From assembly GCA_001898255.1 (NCBI GenBank), contig MKTK01000036.1, positions 1 to 38,073 on the forward strand: a stretch of 38,073 nt of DNA, written 5' to 3'. This stretch comes from Chryseobacterium sp. 39-10 (GTDB lineage: Bacteria; Bacteroidota; Bacteroidia; Flavobacteriales; Weeksellaceae). A program made the translations under genes and the position numbers. Within the stretch, counting starts at the first letter, position 1, and each line of letters begins with the position of its first letter. This document shows, in pieces, positions 1 through 6,660 of this stretch. Under the pieces are notes generated by a model. That model ran no database searches. It had not been told where the DNA came from and saw nothing but the letters and a program-made list of their open reading frames with translations.

Positions 1-420
1 AGATGTTAGAATGAGTACTGATAACTGATAACTGATAACTGATAACCGATAACTAATAACCGATAACCGATAACCGATAACCGATAACCGATAACCGATA
101 ACCGATAACTATCAACTATCAACTATCAACCCCCTCCTTCCTCTTTCCTCTTTCTTCTTTTTTCTAGAAGTTAGATGTTAGATGTTAGAATGAGTACTGA
201 TAACTGATAACCGATAACCGATAACCGATAACCGACAACTATCAACTATCAACCCCCTCTTTCCTCTTTCCTCTTTCCTCTTTCTTCTTTCTTCTTTCTT
301 CTAGAGCTCAGAATCCTCTCCACCCTCACCCCCTCCTTCCTCTTTCTTCTTTCCTCTTTCTTCTTTCCTCTTTCTTCTTTCTTCTTTCTTCTAGAGCTCA
401 GAATCCTCTCAACCCTCAAC
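1..420. repeat. Microsatellite-like tandem repeat tract
   Basis: Three nested repeat scales are visible. A 7-bp unit (gataacc/gataact) runs in tandem at about 20-118 and again at about 199-235. It is followed each time by atcaact units and then by a pyrimidine-only tract built from ctctttc/ttcttt. The whole block recurs: the segment starting agatgttagaatgagtactg occurs at 1 and again at about 180. A shorter module starting ctagagctcagaatcctctc occurs at 301 and 392, about 91 bp apart. No gene is supported here; ORFs across the tract are low-complexity K/E/R/S translations. The strand asymmetry (pyrimidines on +) makes it prone to slippage. It lies just upstream of the cassette array. Confidence 0.9.
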
Positions 421-580
421 CTACTCCTCGACGAAAAAATAAAACAGAAAATCGTCAGCAGAACTAAAAAACAAATCACTAAATTTGAACAAACTAATCA
501 ACACCTTGAAATCATAACCAATTGAGTATAAGAATTTCAATTTAACGTGAGTCAGAATGTTGCCAAAATAAACGCTGCAA

Positions 581-1246
581 ATGAAATATTTAACAATCTT
601 AGTAGTTCTTCTTTTTTTTAGCTGCAATACAAATAAGAAAATCAGTGAAGACAAAAGAAATAAAATAGTCTTTGAATTAGATTATATTGAAAAAATTGAC
701 CAAAAATATGCTGGAATCCCATCTGAAGATTTGTTTAAAAAATACGGGCAAAAAAAAGCGTGGGAAATATTTTCAGCAAAAAAAGATAGTGTAAGTAATG
801 ATAATCAATCAAGAATAAAAAAGCTATTTAACAAGTTTGGTTATTTAGGATTCAATGAAGTTGGAAAAGAAAATACAACAAAATTTTGGCTTCCAATTCA
901 ACACGCAGATAATGACATTGAATTTCAGAAGCAAATGTTGCAAGAGCTTAAGAAACAAATCGAAATGAAAAATGCAAAAAGAAATGAATATGCAATGTTG
1001 GAGGATAGAGTGGCTATAAATACAAATCAAAAACAAAGATTTGGCTCTCAGGTTACATACAATACAAATGGTCAAGCAATTCCACGTAATGGATTGGTTG
1101 ACTCTTTAAATATAGAAAAATTAAGAGCTGAATATGATTTACCGACATTCAAAGATTATTATAATAATATGACGATAATGCACTTTGAAATGAATAAAGA
1201 AGTTTTGAAAAAACAAGGAATTACAGAGCCAAAACTTTACAAATAA
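581..1246 (+). CDS. DUF6624-type lipoprotein (cassette 1)
   Basis: A 221-residue protein with a short N-terminal hydrophobic segment ending in the lipobox LFFSC (Cys15), so it is probably lipidated and membrane anchored. The C-terminal half matches the DUF6624 pattern as I recall it: a WLPIQHAD stretch, a YAMLEDRVAIN stretch, a GSQV...NG segment and a final LRAEYDLPTFKDYYNNM-like segment. The role of DUF6624 is unknown. It is the only gene of the first cassette. The ATG directly follows GCTGCAA, which is complementary to part of the site just downstream of the gene. An Asn/Lys-rich, AT-rich composition matches the other cassette cargo and not the prophage. Confidence 0.8.
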   Translation: MKYLTILVVLLFFSCNTNKKISEDKRNKIVFELDYIEKIDQKYAGIPSEDLFKKYGQKKAWEIFSAKKDSVSNDNQSRIKKLFNKFGYLGFNEVGKENTTKFWLPIQHADNDIEFQKQMLQELKKQIEMKNAKRNEYAMLEDRVAINTNQKQRFGSQVTYNTNGQAIPRNGLVDSLNIEKLRAEYDLPTFKDYYNNMTIMHFEMNKEVLKKQGITEPKLYK

Positions 1247-1314
1247 CAAACACTGCAGCTAAAATTGGTAACCATTGCACAACTCCAATTTTCAGCGAAA
1301 AATAAAATATATCG

Positions 1315-1346
1315 CCTCGTTTAATTCGTTTTAAACGAGGTTTTTT
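1315..1346 (+). terminator. Intrinsic terminator inside attC-like site 1
   Basis: A perfect 10-bp stem (CCTCGTTTAA with TTAAACGAGG), a 6-nt loop and six T's. The same hairpin recurs at 3369-3400 and 6268-6299, where one A-T pair is replaced by a T/G combination that still pairs as G-U in RNA. It would end transcription of the upstream cassette gene. Confidence 0.85.
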
Positions 1347-1512
1347 GTGGGATGATGTGGCTGGTACGGTAGATTTTGTCACGATTTTTGGTCAAAAATA
1401 CGCGCCAAAATCTTTTGGGGTTGGGTGGTTCTTTTTACCCACCGGGGGCTATTAACACGGTACACATACGGCGTGCTGGTGGTTGGTGTTTTTTGTAGAA
1501 ACTAGCGTAGTA

Positions 1513-1542
1513 GTTTTTAAATGTTTGCAAACATTTAAAAAC
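1513..1542. repeat. 30-bp perfect palindrome in site 1
   Basis: The sequence is self-complementary over 15+15 bases with no loop (half site GTTTTTAAATGTTTG). It is found only in copy A of the repeat and has no run of T's behind it beyond its own A/T flanks. It could be a protein-binding operator or an insertion remnant. Confidence 0.8.
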
Positions 1543-1611
1543 AATATAATGCCTTGATATATAGTGTTTTATATTAATATTAAATATTGCTGAGATTAGG
1601 AGGTAATTGCG

Positions 1612-1619
1612 TATATTTG
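1612..1619 (+). promoter_or_regulatory. TATATTTG -7-type promoter box at the cassette 2 entry
   Basis: The box matches the Bacteroidota -7 consensus TAnnTTTG and ends exactly 4 nt before the inferred cut point G1623. The same box with the same spacing is at 3585-3592, 4723-4730 and 5713-5720. A clear -33 TTTG at 19-21 bp spacing was not found, so promoter activity is inferred. Confidence 0.5.
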
Positions 1620-1661
1620 GGTGTTAGCCGTAATTATATCCAAACAGAACTCGACAGATAA

Positions 1662-2654
1662 ATGAAAACTTTTCCAGTAATTTCTTCAACATTATCACAA
1701 AAAGAATTAGGCGAATTTATTAGCGAAAAATATAAACTGAAAGATAATTTTGAATGTAAAATTTTTAGAACTGGAGTAAATCACACTTATTTCATGTTTA
1801 ATAAGAATATAAAATATGTTATTAGAGTTTATTGCCATAAATGGAGAACAAAAGTTGAAATTGAACAAGAATTAGAACTTTTGAATTTACTTAAAAATCA
1901 TAATCTTTCAGTTTCTTTTCCTATTGCAGATGAAAATGGTAATTTTATTCAAGAAATAAATGCACCAGAAGGTTTGAGATATGTTGTGCTTTTTACATTT
2001 GCAGAAGGCGAAAAAATGCGTTTTATGACAAGTGAAACGTGTTTTGCAATTGGTTCAATTATGGCAAAAATTCACAATATTACTGCCACAAAGAAAATCA
2101 AAAGAATAAATTATAATTCTGATGTTCTTTTAAATAAAGCTTATAATTATCTAAACAAATTTTTTCCAGACAATTTAAATGAAATGCTTTACTTAAAGCA
2201 AATTTCGCCAAACATTGCCAAAAGTTTTGCCGAAAGTAATCTTTCCGAAAATCAAATAGGCATAGTTCACCTTGATATTTGGTATGATAACCTGAGTGTT
2301 GATAAAGAAAATCAAATTACAATTTTCGATTTTGATAATTGTGGAAATGGAGCTTTAATTTTAGATGTAGCTTATTTTTGCAAACAACTTTTTTTCATTG
2401 AAAGTGATAAAAAAGAATACGAAATCAAAGTTGAAAACTTTCTAAACGGTTATAAAAGTGAACGAAATTTATCTGAAAAAGAAATAAAATTAATTCCCGA
2501 AGCAGGAGCTTCTATTTTTGTATTCTATCTTGGTGTTCAAGCTCAAAGATTTGATTGGTCAAATATATTTTTAACAGAAAATTACCTAAAAATGTTTGTT
2601 GGAAGAATAAAAAATTGGCTGGATTACTACGAAGAAAAAAATAACTACGGCTAA
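1662..2654 (+). CDS. Phosphotransferase of the APH / choline-kinase fold (cassette 2)
   Basis: A 330-residue cytoplasmic kinase-like protein. The catalytic-loop motif HLDIWYDN (His203, Asp205, Asn210) corresponds to the family HxDxxxxN Brenner motif, and the metal-binding Asp lies in IFDFDN near residue 223. The N-terminal part holds a V-I-R-V strand and a helix with E that fit the ATP-binding lobe. Relatives include aminoglycoside phosphotransferases and homoserine kinase type II. The substrate cannot be predicted, and antibiotic resistance should not be assumed. The stop codon (2652-2654) lies inside the left arm of the attC-like site, so the coding region ends exactly at the recombination signal. 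The ATG at 1662 lies 38 nt inside the cassette. Confidence 0.8.
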   Translation: MKTFPVISSTLSQKELGEFISEKYKLKDNFECKIFRTGVNHTYFMFNKNIKYVIRVYCHKWRTKVEIEQELELLNLLKNHNLSVSFPIADENGNFIQEINAPEGLRYVVLFTFAEGEKMRFMTSETCFAIGSIMAKIHNITATKKIKRINYNSDVLLNKAYNYLNKFFPDNLNEMLYLKQISPNIAKSFAESNLSENQIGIVHLDIWYDNLSVDKENQITIFDFDNCGNGALILDVAYFCKQLFFIESDKKEYEIKVENFLNGYKSERNLSEKEIKLIPEAGASIFVFYLGVQAQRFDWSNIFLTENYLKMFVGRIKNWLDYYEEKNNYG

Positions 2655-2834
2655 CATTGTATTGGCAAAATGCGGGGGAAAGTCCAAGTTGAACTTTTTG
2701 TAATTTTTAGCCGCCGCTGCTTTTCATATAATCTTTTTCATTAACTTAGCTTATCTGAAAAAGCATCGGCTTCGCTTGGTCTGAACTTGAACATTCGTTC
2801 AAATTAAGCCCGCACTTCGCCAATACTTTTTCCG
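2641..2834 (+). repeat. attC-like site 2, second sequence family
   Basis: The left arm ataactacggctaac (2641-2655) is complementary to the start of the same cassette at 1624 (13 of 14). Internal arms GTATTGGCaaaaTGCGGG (about 2659) and its complement cccgcacttcgccaatac (about 2809) match at 16 of 18 positions, like L-boxes of an attC hairpin. The right end is ctttttccG|TTATG, with the cut after G2834. It lacks the terminator and TATATTTG box of the other family. About 194 bp. Confidence 0.7.
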
Positions 2835-2945
2835 TTATGTGCAATGCACCAAAAACCCGTTTAAATCTAATTTTAAATGAAATTTTTAATAATTATTCTT
2901 CCTTTTATTTACAATTATATTTAACTTTTTTATCGTAAATCAAAT

Positions 2946-3281
2946 TTGTTTAAAGGCTACAAAAAATGGGTTATTGTATTTTCATATCTGATTATAGGTT
3001 CAGTTTATAACAGCCAAATATCACATACAAATAATTCTGAACGATTAATACAAATTTGGGCATTTTTCACTCCATTAATTTTTACTTTATACATTTCATT
3101 CTGCACATTCATAAGTAAAATAATTAATAATCGAGATTTCAAACTACATTTAAGATATTCTAATGAAATTGATTATTTAAATCCAAAACAATCAAATACA
3201 AAAACAACTGATAAAGTTATTTCATATACAGCAATTTTCTTGGTTCTTTTTTTACCATTCCTAATCACAATATTTTTCTGA
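2946..3281 (+). CDS. Small membrane protein of unknown function (cassette 3)
   Basis: About 111 residues with three likely membrane segments, near residues 8-23, 36-58 and 90-111. I do not recognise the family. No ATG is available: a TAA at 2922-2924 closes the frame upstream, and the first usable codon is TTG at 2946 (followed by F-K-G-Y-K). The true start may therefore be this TTG, or the gene may have lost its 5' end. It is the only gene of cassette 3, and about 110 bp of AT-rich DNA separates the cassette start (2835) from it. Confidence 0.5.
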   Translation: MFKGYKKWVIVFSYLIIGSVYNSQISHTNNSERLIQIWAFFTPLIFTLYISFCTFISKIINNRDFKLHLRYSNEIDYLNPKQSNTKTTDKVISYTAIFLVLFLPFLITIFF

Positions 3282-3303
3282 AACTACTAAATCTTATAAT
3301 ATG

Positions 3304-3596
3304 GCACTGCACATAACATTGGTAACCGTTGCACAACTCCAATTTTCAGCGAAAAATAAAATATATCGCCTCGTTTAAGCCGCTTTAAGCGAGGTTTTTT
3401 GTGGGGTAACGTGGCTGGGATGGTAGAGTTTACCACGTTTTTTGGTCAAAAACACGCGCCAAAATCTTTGGGTTCTTTTTGCCTCCGGTTTGCACCGGGG
3501 GCTACACATATGGCACACCTACGGCGTGCTGGTGGGATTTTTTTGTAATATAGAAAAGTGTGATGGGGATTGAGAGAAATTGGGTATATTTGGGTG
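3304..3596 (+). repeat. attC-like site 3, long form (copy B)
   Basis: The left arm gcactgcacataac (3304-3317) is complementary to the first bases of cassette 3 at 2835 (12 of 13). The left end attggtaaccgttgcac, the terminator stem at 3369-3394 with T6, a ccggt/accgg mini-hairpin near 3484, the cggcgtgctggtggg block and the right end TATATTTGGGTG|TTG (cut after G3596) all follow. It is the cleanest full copy, about 293 bp. The antisense ORF at 3446-3709 is only a translation of this repeat. Confidence 0.75.
3369..3400 (+). terminator. Intrinsic terminator inside attC-like site 3
   Basis: Stem CCTCGTTTAA / TTAAGCGAGG with a 6-nt loop and six T's, homologous to the hairpin at 1315-1346. The single base change keeps pairing as G-U in RNA. 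Confidence 0.8.
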
Positions 3597-3633
3597 TTGT
3601 ACGCATTTTCAAAATAAAGTATATCCTTAAAAA

Positions 3634-3885
3634 ATGAAAAAAAAAGATTTAAAGGAATTAACCAATGAAGAATTATTAAACGAGTAAAAAAAATTAAAAT
3701 CTTTTTCAATTTTAAATGCTTTTCTCATAGGCTTTCTAATCGGAATTATATTTATTAGTATTAAATTTAATGCTTACAATATTTCATTAATAATACCTCT
3801 TTTTCTGATTTATAAATTTATAAAAGACCCTAAAAATAAAAGAGCTAAAGAAGTGGAAGCAATTATTAAACAGCGAAATTTATAA
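3634..3885 (+). pseudogene. Small two-helix membrane protein gene with an internal stop (cassette 4)
   Basis: The frame opens at ATG 3634 (MKKKDLKELTNEELLNE) and hits TAA at 3685-3687. The same frame then continues without interruption to TAA 3883-3885, encoding K-K-L-K-S-F-S-I-L-N, two hydrophobic stretches (FLIGFLIGIIFISI and ISLIIPLFLIYKFI) and a basic tail ending KQRNL. The joined product would be about 83 residues and looks like a common small Bacteroidota membrane protein with an acidic N-terminal helix. One substitution (for example GAA or CAA to TAA) explains the break. The DUF3667 gene starts 8 nt later, so the pair may have been an operon. Alternatives are stop readthrough or a sequencing error. 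Confidence 0.6.
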
Positions 3886-3892
3886 TAAAATA

Positions 3893-4585
3893 ATGGACGA
3901 CAATCAAAATCATAAAATATATCAAGAGCTAAAGAGAATTGATAAAAATTATGCTTTTCAAGAATTTTTAGGATTGATAGGCTTTGAAAAAGGTTTTTTA
4001 TTTACTTGCAAAAGCTTGCTGATTAAACCGGGTAAAACAATTCGAGAATACGTAAATATAAATAGACAAAAAGTAACCAAACCTGTTACTTTTCTTGGTT
4101 TAACCTCTGTAATTTATACTTTATTTGCACATTATTTTAAAATAGAAAATCCTTATTCTGAAATGTCAAAAAAGATGTATGGCAATTCAAGTATAAACAA
4201 TATAATGAATTGGATACAAGAAAATTATGGATACGCAAATCTTCTGATGATTCTACCAATTACTTTTTGCACATTACTATTTTTCAAAAAATATAAATAC
4301 AACTTTTATGAAATATTTGTTGTAATTTGTTTCGTAATGGGAATGGGAATGCTTATTTTTTCATTAGAACCAATATTAAATAAATTGTCCAAAAATACAT
4401 TCCTTCTTAATGAAAGTTTAATTGTAATTATTGCTTTTTTGTATACAGGTTGGGCAATTGGACAATTTTATGGAAATAAAGTAAAAAATTATATAAAAGG
4501 ATTTTTAGCTTATTTTTTAGGATTTTTAATATTCGAAGTTGTAATGATTGGATTAGCCATAATTTATGATCTGATAAAAGGCTAA
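3893..4585 (+). CDS. DUF3667-type membrane protein (cassette 4)
   Basis: A 230-residue integral membrane protein. The N-terminal cytoplasmic part has the pattern KGFLFTCKSLLIKPGKTIREY, which resembles the DUF3667 signature (a helix followed by P-G-x-x-I-R-E-Y). Four hydrophobic segments follow, near residues 65-80, 115-130, 138-160 and 170-225. Function is unknown. It begins 8 nt after the broken small gene at 3634. The cassette start at 3597 does not match the left arm after this gene (4591-4602), so cassette 4 may be a fusion of two older cassettes. Confidence 0.65.
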   Translation: MDDNQNHKIYQELKRIDKNYAFQEFLGLIGFEKGFLFTCKSLLIKPGKTIREYVNINRQKVTKPVTFLGLTSVIYTLFAHYFKIENPYSEMSKKMYGNSSINNIMNWIQENYGYANLLMILPITFCTLLFFKKYKYNFYEIFVVICFVMGMGMLIFSLEPILNKLSKNTFLLNESLIVIIAFLYTGWAIGQFYGNKVKNYIKGFLAYFLGFLIFEVVMIGLAIIYDLIKG

Positions 4586-4590
4586 AAAAA

Positions 4591-4734
4591 AACGTCAGCT
4601 AATAACTAAGCTTTAGCTACGCTCCGTTCGGCAAAGCTGGATAAAAAACGATAAATCCTAACGAGAGTTGGGATTTTTTTATGGATTATGGTTTACCGTA
4701 AAAAAGTGTCGAGGGGATTGGGTATATTTGGATG
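4591..4734 (+). repeat. attC-like site 4, short degenerate form
   Basis: The left arm aacgtcagctaa (4591-4602) fits the arm pattern but ends in T rather than C, and it is not complementary to the cassette 4 start at 3597. A hairpin AAATCC...GGATTT followed by T's lies near 4651-4680 and can act as a terminator. The right end gattgggTATATTTGgatG|TTAGC is the conserved type, with the cut after G4734. The middle of the long repeat is missing. Confidence 0.6.
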
Positions 4735-4750
4735 TTAGCAGTAACTTAAA

Positions 4751-5425
4751 ATGAACTTCAATCATATTCAAAGAACAGACAAATGGTTTGATGTCTGGAA
4801 TGCATTTCTTACAATACAGCCCCAAAAAGAAATTTTTGAAAAAAACGCAGCTGAACACATTGCATCACATTTTGAAAAAAATGGTGATTGGTCGCCAATG
4901 CGTAACTTTTTCTTTGAAAGGCTATGCGCAGCTGAGTTTCATTGGTTTTTCGTACAAGGTGTAGATTGCATGTTTAATGAGTTTTATGTTCCGGCAGTTT
5001 CCTCATTGCTTAACGGAATCGAAGCAAGTCTTAGAATTACAATTTCACAAATTCAAAGCCCGCAAAATGAATTCGTTGAGTTAACTCCTTACAAAGTACT
5101 AAGCAACAACTTAATTTCTGATGCAAAGAATTTAGGATTACCAATTGAAGCTCTAGCATTTCCGGGTGAAACAAATTTTTTAGATAAATTAAATTCTACA
5201 AAACCCAATATTGTATCTGTTGAAGTGGTTAGACATAGGAATAATATTTGTCACGGTAACATTTTAGAATTTGTAAACAAAGAACTTGGTAGAGAAAATT
5301 CTTTTTTCACTCCAATTTCATTAAGAATACTTTGTTTTGAGTTATTAAATGTTTGTGGTTTATGGGCTGAAGAATTAGGAGAATTTAGAAAAACAAATAA
5401 GATTTCACATTATGACCCAAAATGA
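4751..5425 (+). CDS. HEPN-like protein, possible RNase-type effector (cassette 5)
   Basis: A 224-residue, largely helical cytoplasmic protein. The sequence VVRHRNNICHGN contains R163-N-N-I-C-H168 followed by G, which fits the HEPN Rx4-6H active-site motif in its usual place at the start of a C-terminal helix. An upstream amphipathic helix (LNGIEASLRITISQI, about 88-102) fits the first HEPN helix pair. HEPN proteins often cleave RNA in toxin-antitoxin, abortive infection and other defence systems, but some are inactive or are partner subunits. No antitoxin gene sits beside it in the cassette. The HEPN call rests on one motif and its helical context. The ATG lies 16 nt inside the cassette. Confidence 0.55.
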   Translation: MNFNHIQRTDKWFDVWNAFLTIQPQKEIFEKNAAEHIASHFEKNGDWSPMRNFFFERLCAAEFHWFFVQGVDCMFNEFYVPAVSSLLNGIEASLRITISQIQSPQNEFVELTPYKVLSNNLISDAKNLGLPIEALAFPGETNFLDKLNSTKPNIVSVEVVRHRNNICHGNILEFVNKELGRENSFFTPISLRILCFELLNVCGLWAEELGEFRKTNKISHYDPK

Positions 5426-5426
5426 G

Positions 5427-5724
5427 ATGCTGATAACGTTAGTAACTATTGCACAATACCCTTTTCACAGCAAAACCAATAACGAAACAATCTATTGTAA
5501 GCCTTTTTAAGCGAAGTTTTTTGTGGGATGATGCGTGATAATTTTCTCACGATATTTGGTCAAAAATATACGCCAAAATCTTTTGGGGTTGGGTGGTTCT
5601 TTTTACCCCCGGTTGGCACAGGGCACTATTAACATGGCACACCTACGGCGTGCTGGTGGTTGGTTTCTTTGGAGATTATGTGGAATTGTGATGGGCATTG
5701 AGGGGAATTGGGTATATTTGGGTG
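5427..5724 (+). repeat. attC-like site 5, divergent long form (copy C)
   Basis: The left arm gatgctgataac is complementary to the cassette 5 start at 4735 at 9 of 12 positions. The left end (gtaactattgcacaa) and the terminator hairpin near 5500-5523 are eroded. The middle gtcaaaaatata...gggttgggtggttctttttaccc block and the right end gaattgggTATATTTGGGTG|TTATG (cut after G5724) are well kept. The ORF at 5535-5756 is a translation of this repeat. Confidence 0.65.
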
Positions 5725-5761
5725 TTATGAGACATTCTAAAAAAACAAATCGTTAAATTAT

Positions 5762-6202
5762 ATGGAAACCACAAGTTTAATAATTTCTATTTTGGCATTC
5801 TCCTTTTCATGTTATACATATTATGCAAATGACAAAAAAATTAAAGAACAAGAAAAAAAGCTGAATGATTATCAACTACAAAAAAATGAAAAGGAACAAA
5901 TAGAAGAGAAAAAAGCTATTCTCAAAATTCACCAATTCCGTGAATCTCCAGGTTGCCTAATTCTTGAAATTAAAAATATAGGTAAAAGTGCAGCAGAAAA
6001 TATAAATATTGAATTTACACCTTCTGAGCACAATGAATTTTTCCTATTAGATGATTTTCCATTTCCATACCTAAATCCAAATGATAAAACGGAAGTTGTC
6101 ATGCACTTACATGATGCAATGCCAAATCTATTCGAAGTAAAATTAGACTGGAAAGATAAATTGAAAGAATATAATGAATACAAACAAATTGTAAAAATAT
6201 AA
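5762..6202 (+). CDS. Membrane-anchored coiled-coil protein of unknown function (cassette 6)
   Basis: A 146-residue protein. Residues 4-22 form a hydrophobic anchor (SLIISILAFSFSCYTYYA). A charged K/E/Q-rich coiled coil follows at about 25-52, and then a beta-rich domain (ILEIKNIGKSAAENINIEF) like the small Ig-like or CARDB-like folds that trail similar anchors in other uncharacterised proteins. The family was not recognised. It is the only gene in cassette 6, whose ends are complementary at 11 of 13 positions. Confidence 0.6.
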   Translation: METTSLIISILAFSFSCYTYYANDKKIKEQEKKLNDYQLQKNEKEQIEEKKAILKIHQFRESPGCLILEIKNIGKSAAENINIEFTPSEHNEFFLLDDFPFPYLNPNDKTEVVMHLHDAMPNLFEVKLDWKDKLKEYNEYKQIVKI

Positions 6203-6575
6203 GAACGTCGCATAACATTGGTAACCGTTGCACAACTCCAATTTTCAGCAAAAAATAAAATATATCGCCTCGTTTAAGCCGTTTTAAGCGAGGTTTTTTG
6301 TGGGGATAAACTAGCTTGGGTAGAGGATTTTGTCACGATTTTTGGTCAAAAATGTGCGCCAAAATCTTTGGGTTCTTTTTGCCTCCGGTTTGCACCGGGG
6401 GCTACACATATGGCACACCTACGGCGTGCTGAGTGGAATTTTTTGTGGGGATTATGGGAAGGTATAATTCTAATGAAAAGAAATAGTAATTTGGTTGTGG
6501 GAAAAATATTGGCTGTGCTTGATTTAAAATTAACTTTAAGTTCATTATAGTCCCACTTTGCCACTACTTTTTCCA
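6203..6575 (+). repeat. attC-like site 6, chimera of the two site families (copy D)
   Basis: The left half is long-form: left arm gaacgtcgcataac (6203-6216), attggtaaccgttgcac, terminator stem 6268-6293 plus T6, and the tgcaccgggggctacacatatggcacacc block. The right half is not: after about 6450 it ends in tttgccactactttttcc A|TTTTACG, which resembles the right end of site 2 (cgccaatactttttcc G|TTATG). This looks like a recombination or deletion product joining two site families. ORFs across it (6346-6585 antisense, 6368-6550 sense) are repeat translations. Confidence 0.65.
6268..6299 (+). terminator. Intrinsic terminator inside attC-like site 6
   Basis: Stem CCTCGTTTAA / TTAAGCGAGG, loop gccgtt, six T's. 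Same hairpin as at 1315 and 3369. Confidence 0.8.
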
Positions 6576-6660
6576 TTTTACGCAATATTTTCCAAACTTT
6601 ACGCCCTAAATTGAATTAAAAATTTAACTTTGTTATAGTATCAGATGATAGTATCACAAA

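Larger units (their letters stand above)
1253..1623 (+). repeat. attC-like site 1, long form (copy A)
   Basis: The left arm is at 1253-1262 (ctgcagctaa, followed by A instead of the usual C). The conserved left end attggtaacc...ccaattttcag follows. A perfect 10-bp stem CCTCGTTTAA / TTAAACGAGG (1315-1340) with six T's forms a terminator. Next come the conserved gtcaaaaat and acggcgtgctggtgg blocks and the right end TATATTTGGGTG|TT with the cut point after G1623. It is about 370 bp, longer than the sister copy at 3304-3596, partly because of an inserted AT-rich stretch that includes a 30-bp palindrome. Spurious ORFs in these repeats were discarded. Confidence 0.75.

Noticed and set aside
20-240. 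CRISPR-like appearance of the regular repeats
   Set aside because: The units are 7-bp tandem microsatellites with no spacers and no cas genes.
1662-2654. Antibiotic resistance by the APH-type kinase
   Set aside because: Only the general kinase motifs are visible; substrates of this fold range widely, so resistance is not claimed.
5535-5756. ORF of 73 codons with a plausible-looking product (AQGTINMAHLRRAGGWFLW)
   Set aside because: It is a translation of the conserved repeat in attC-like site 5. The equivalent peptides appear in the other copies on both strands (3446-3709, 6346-6585, 6368-6550).
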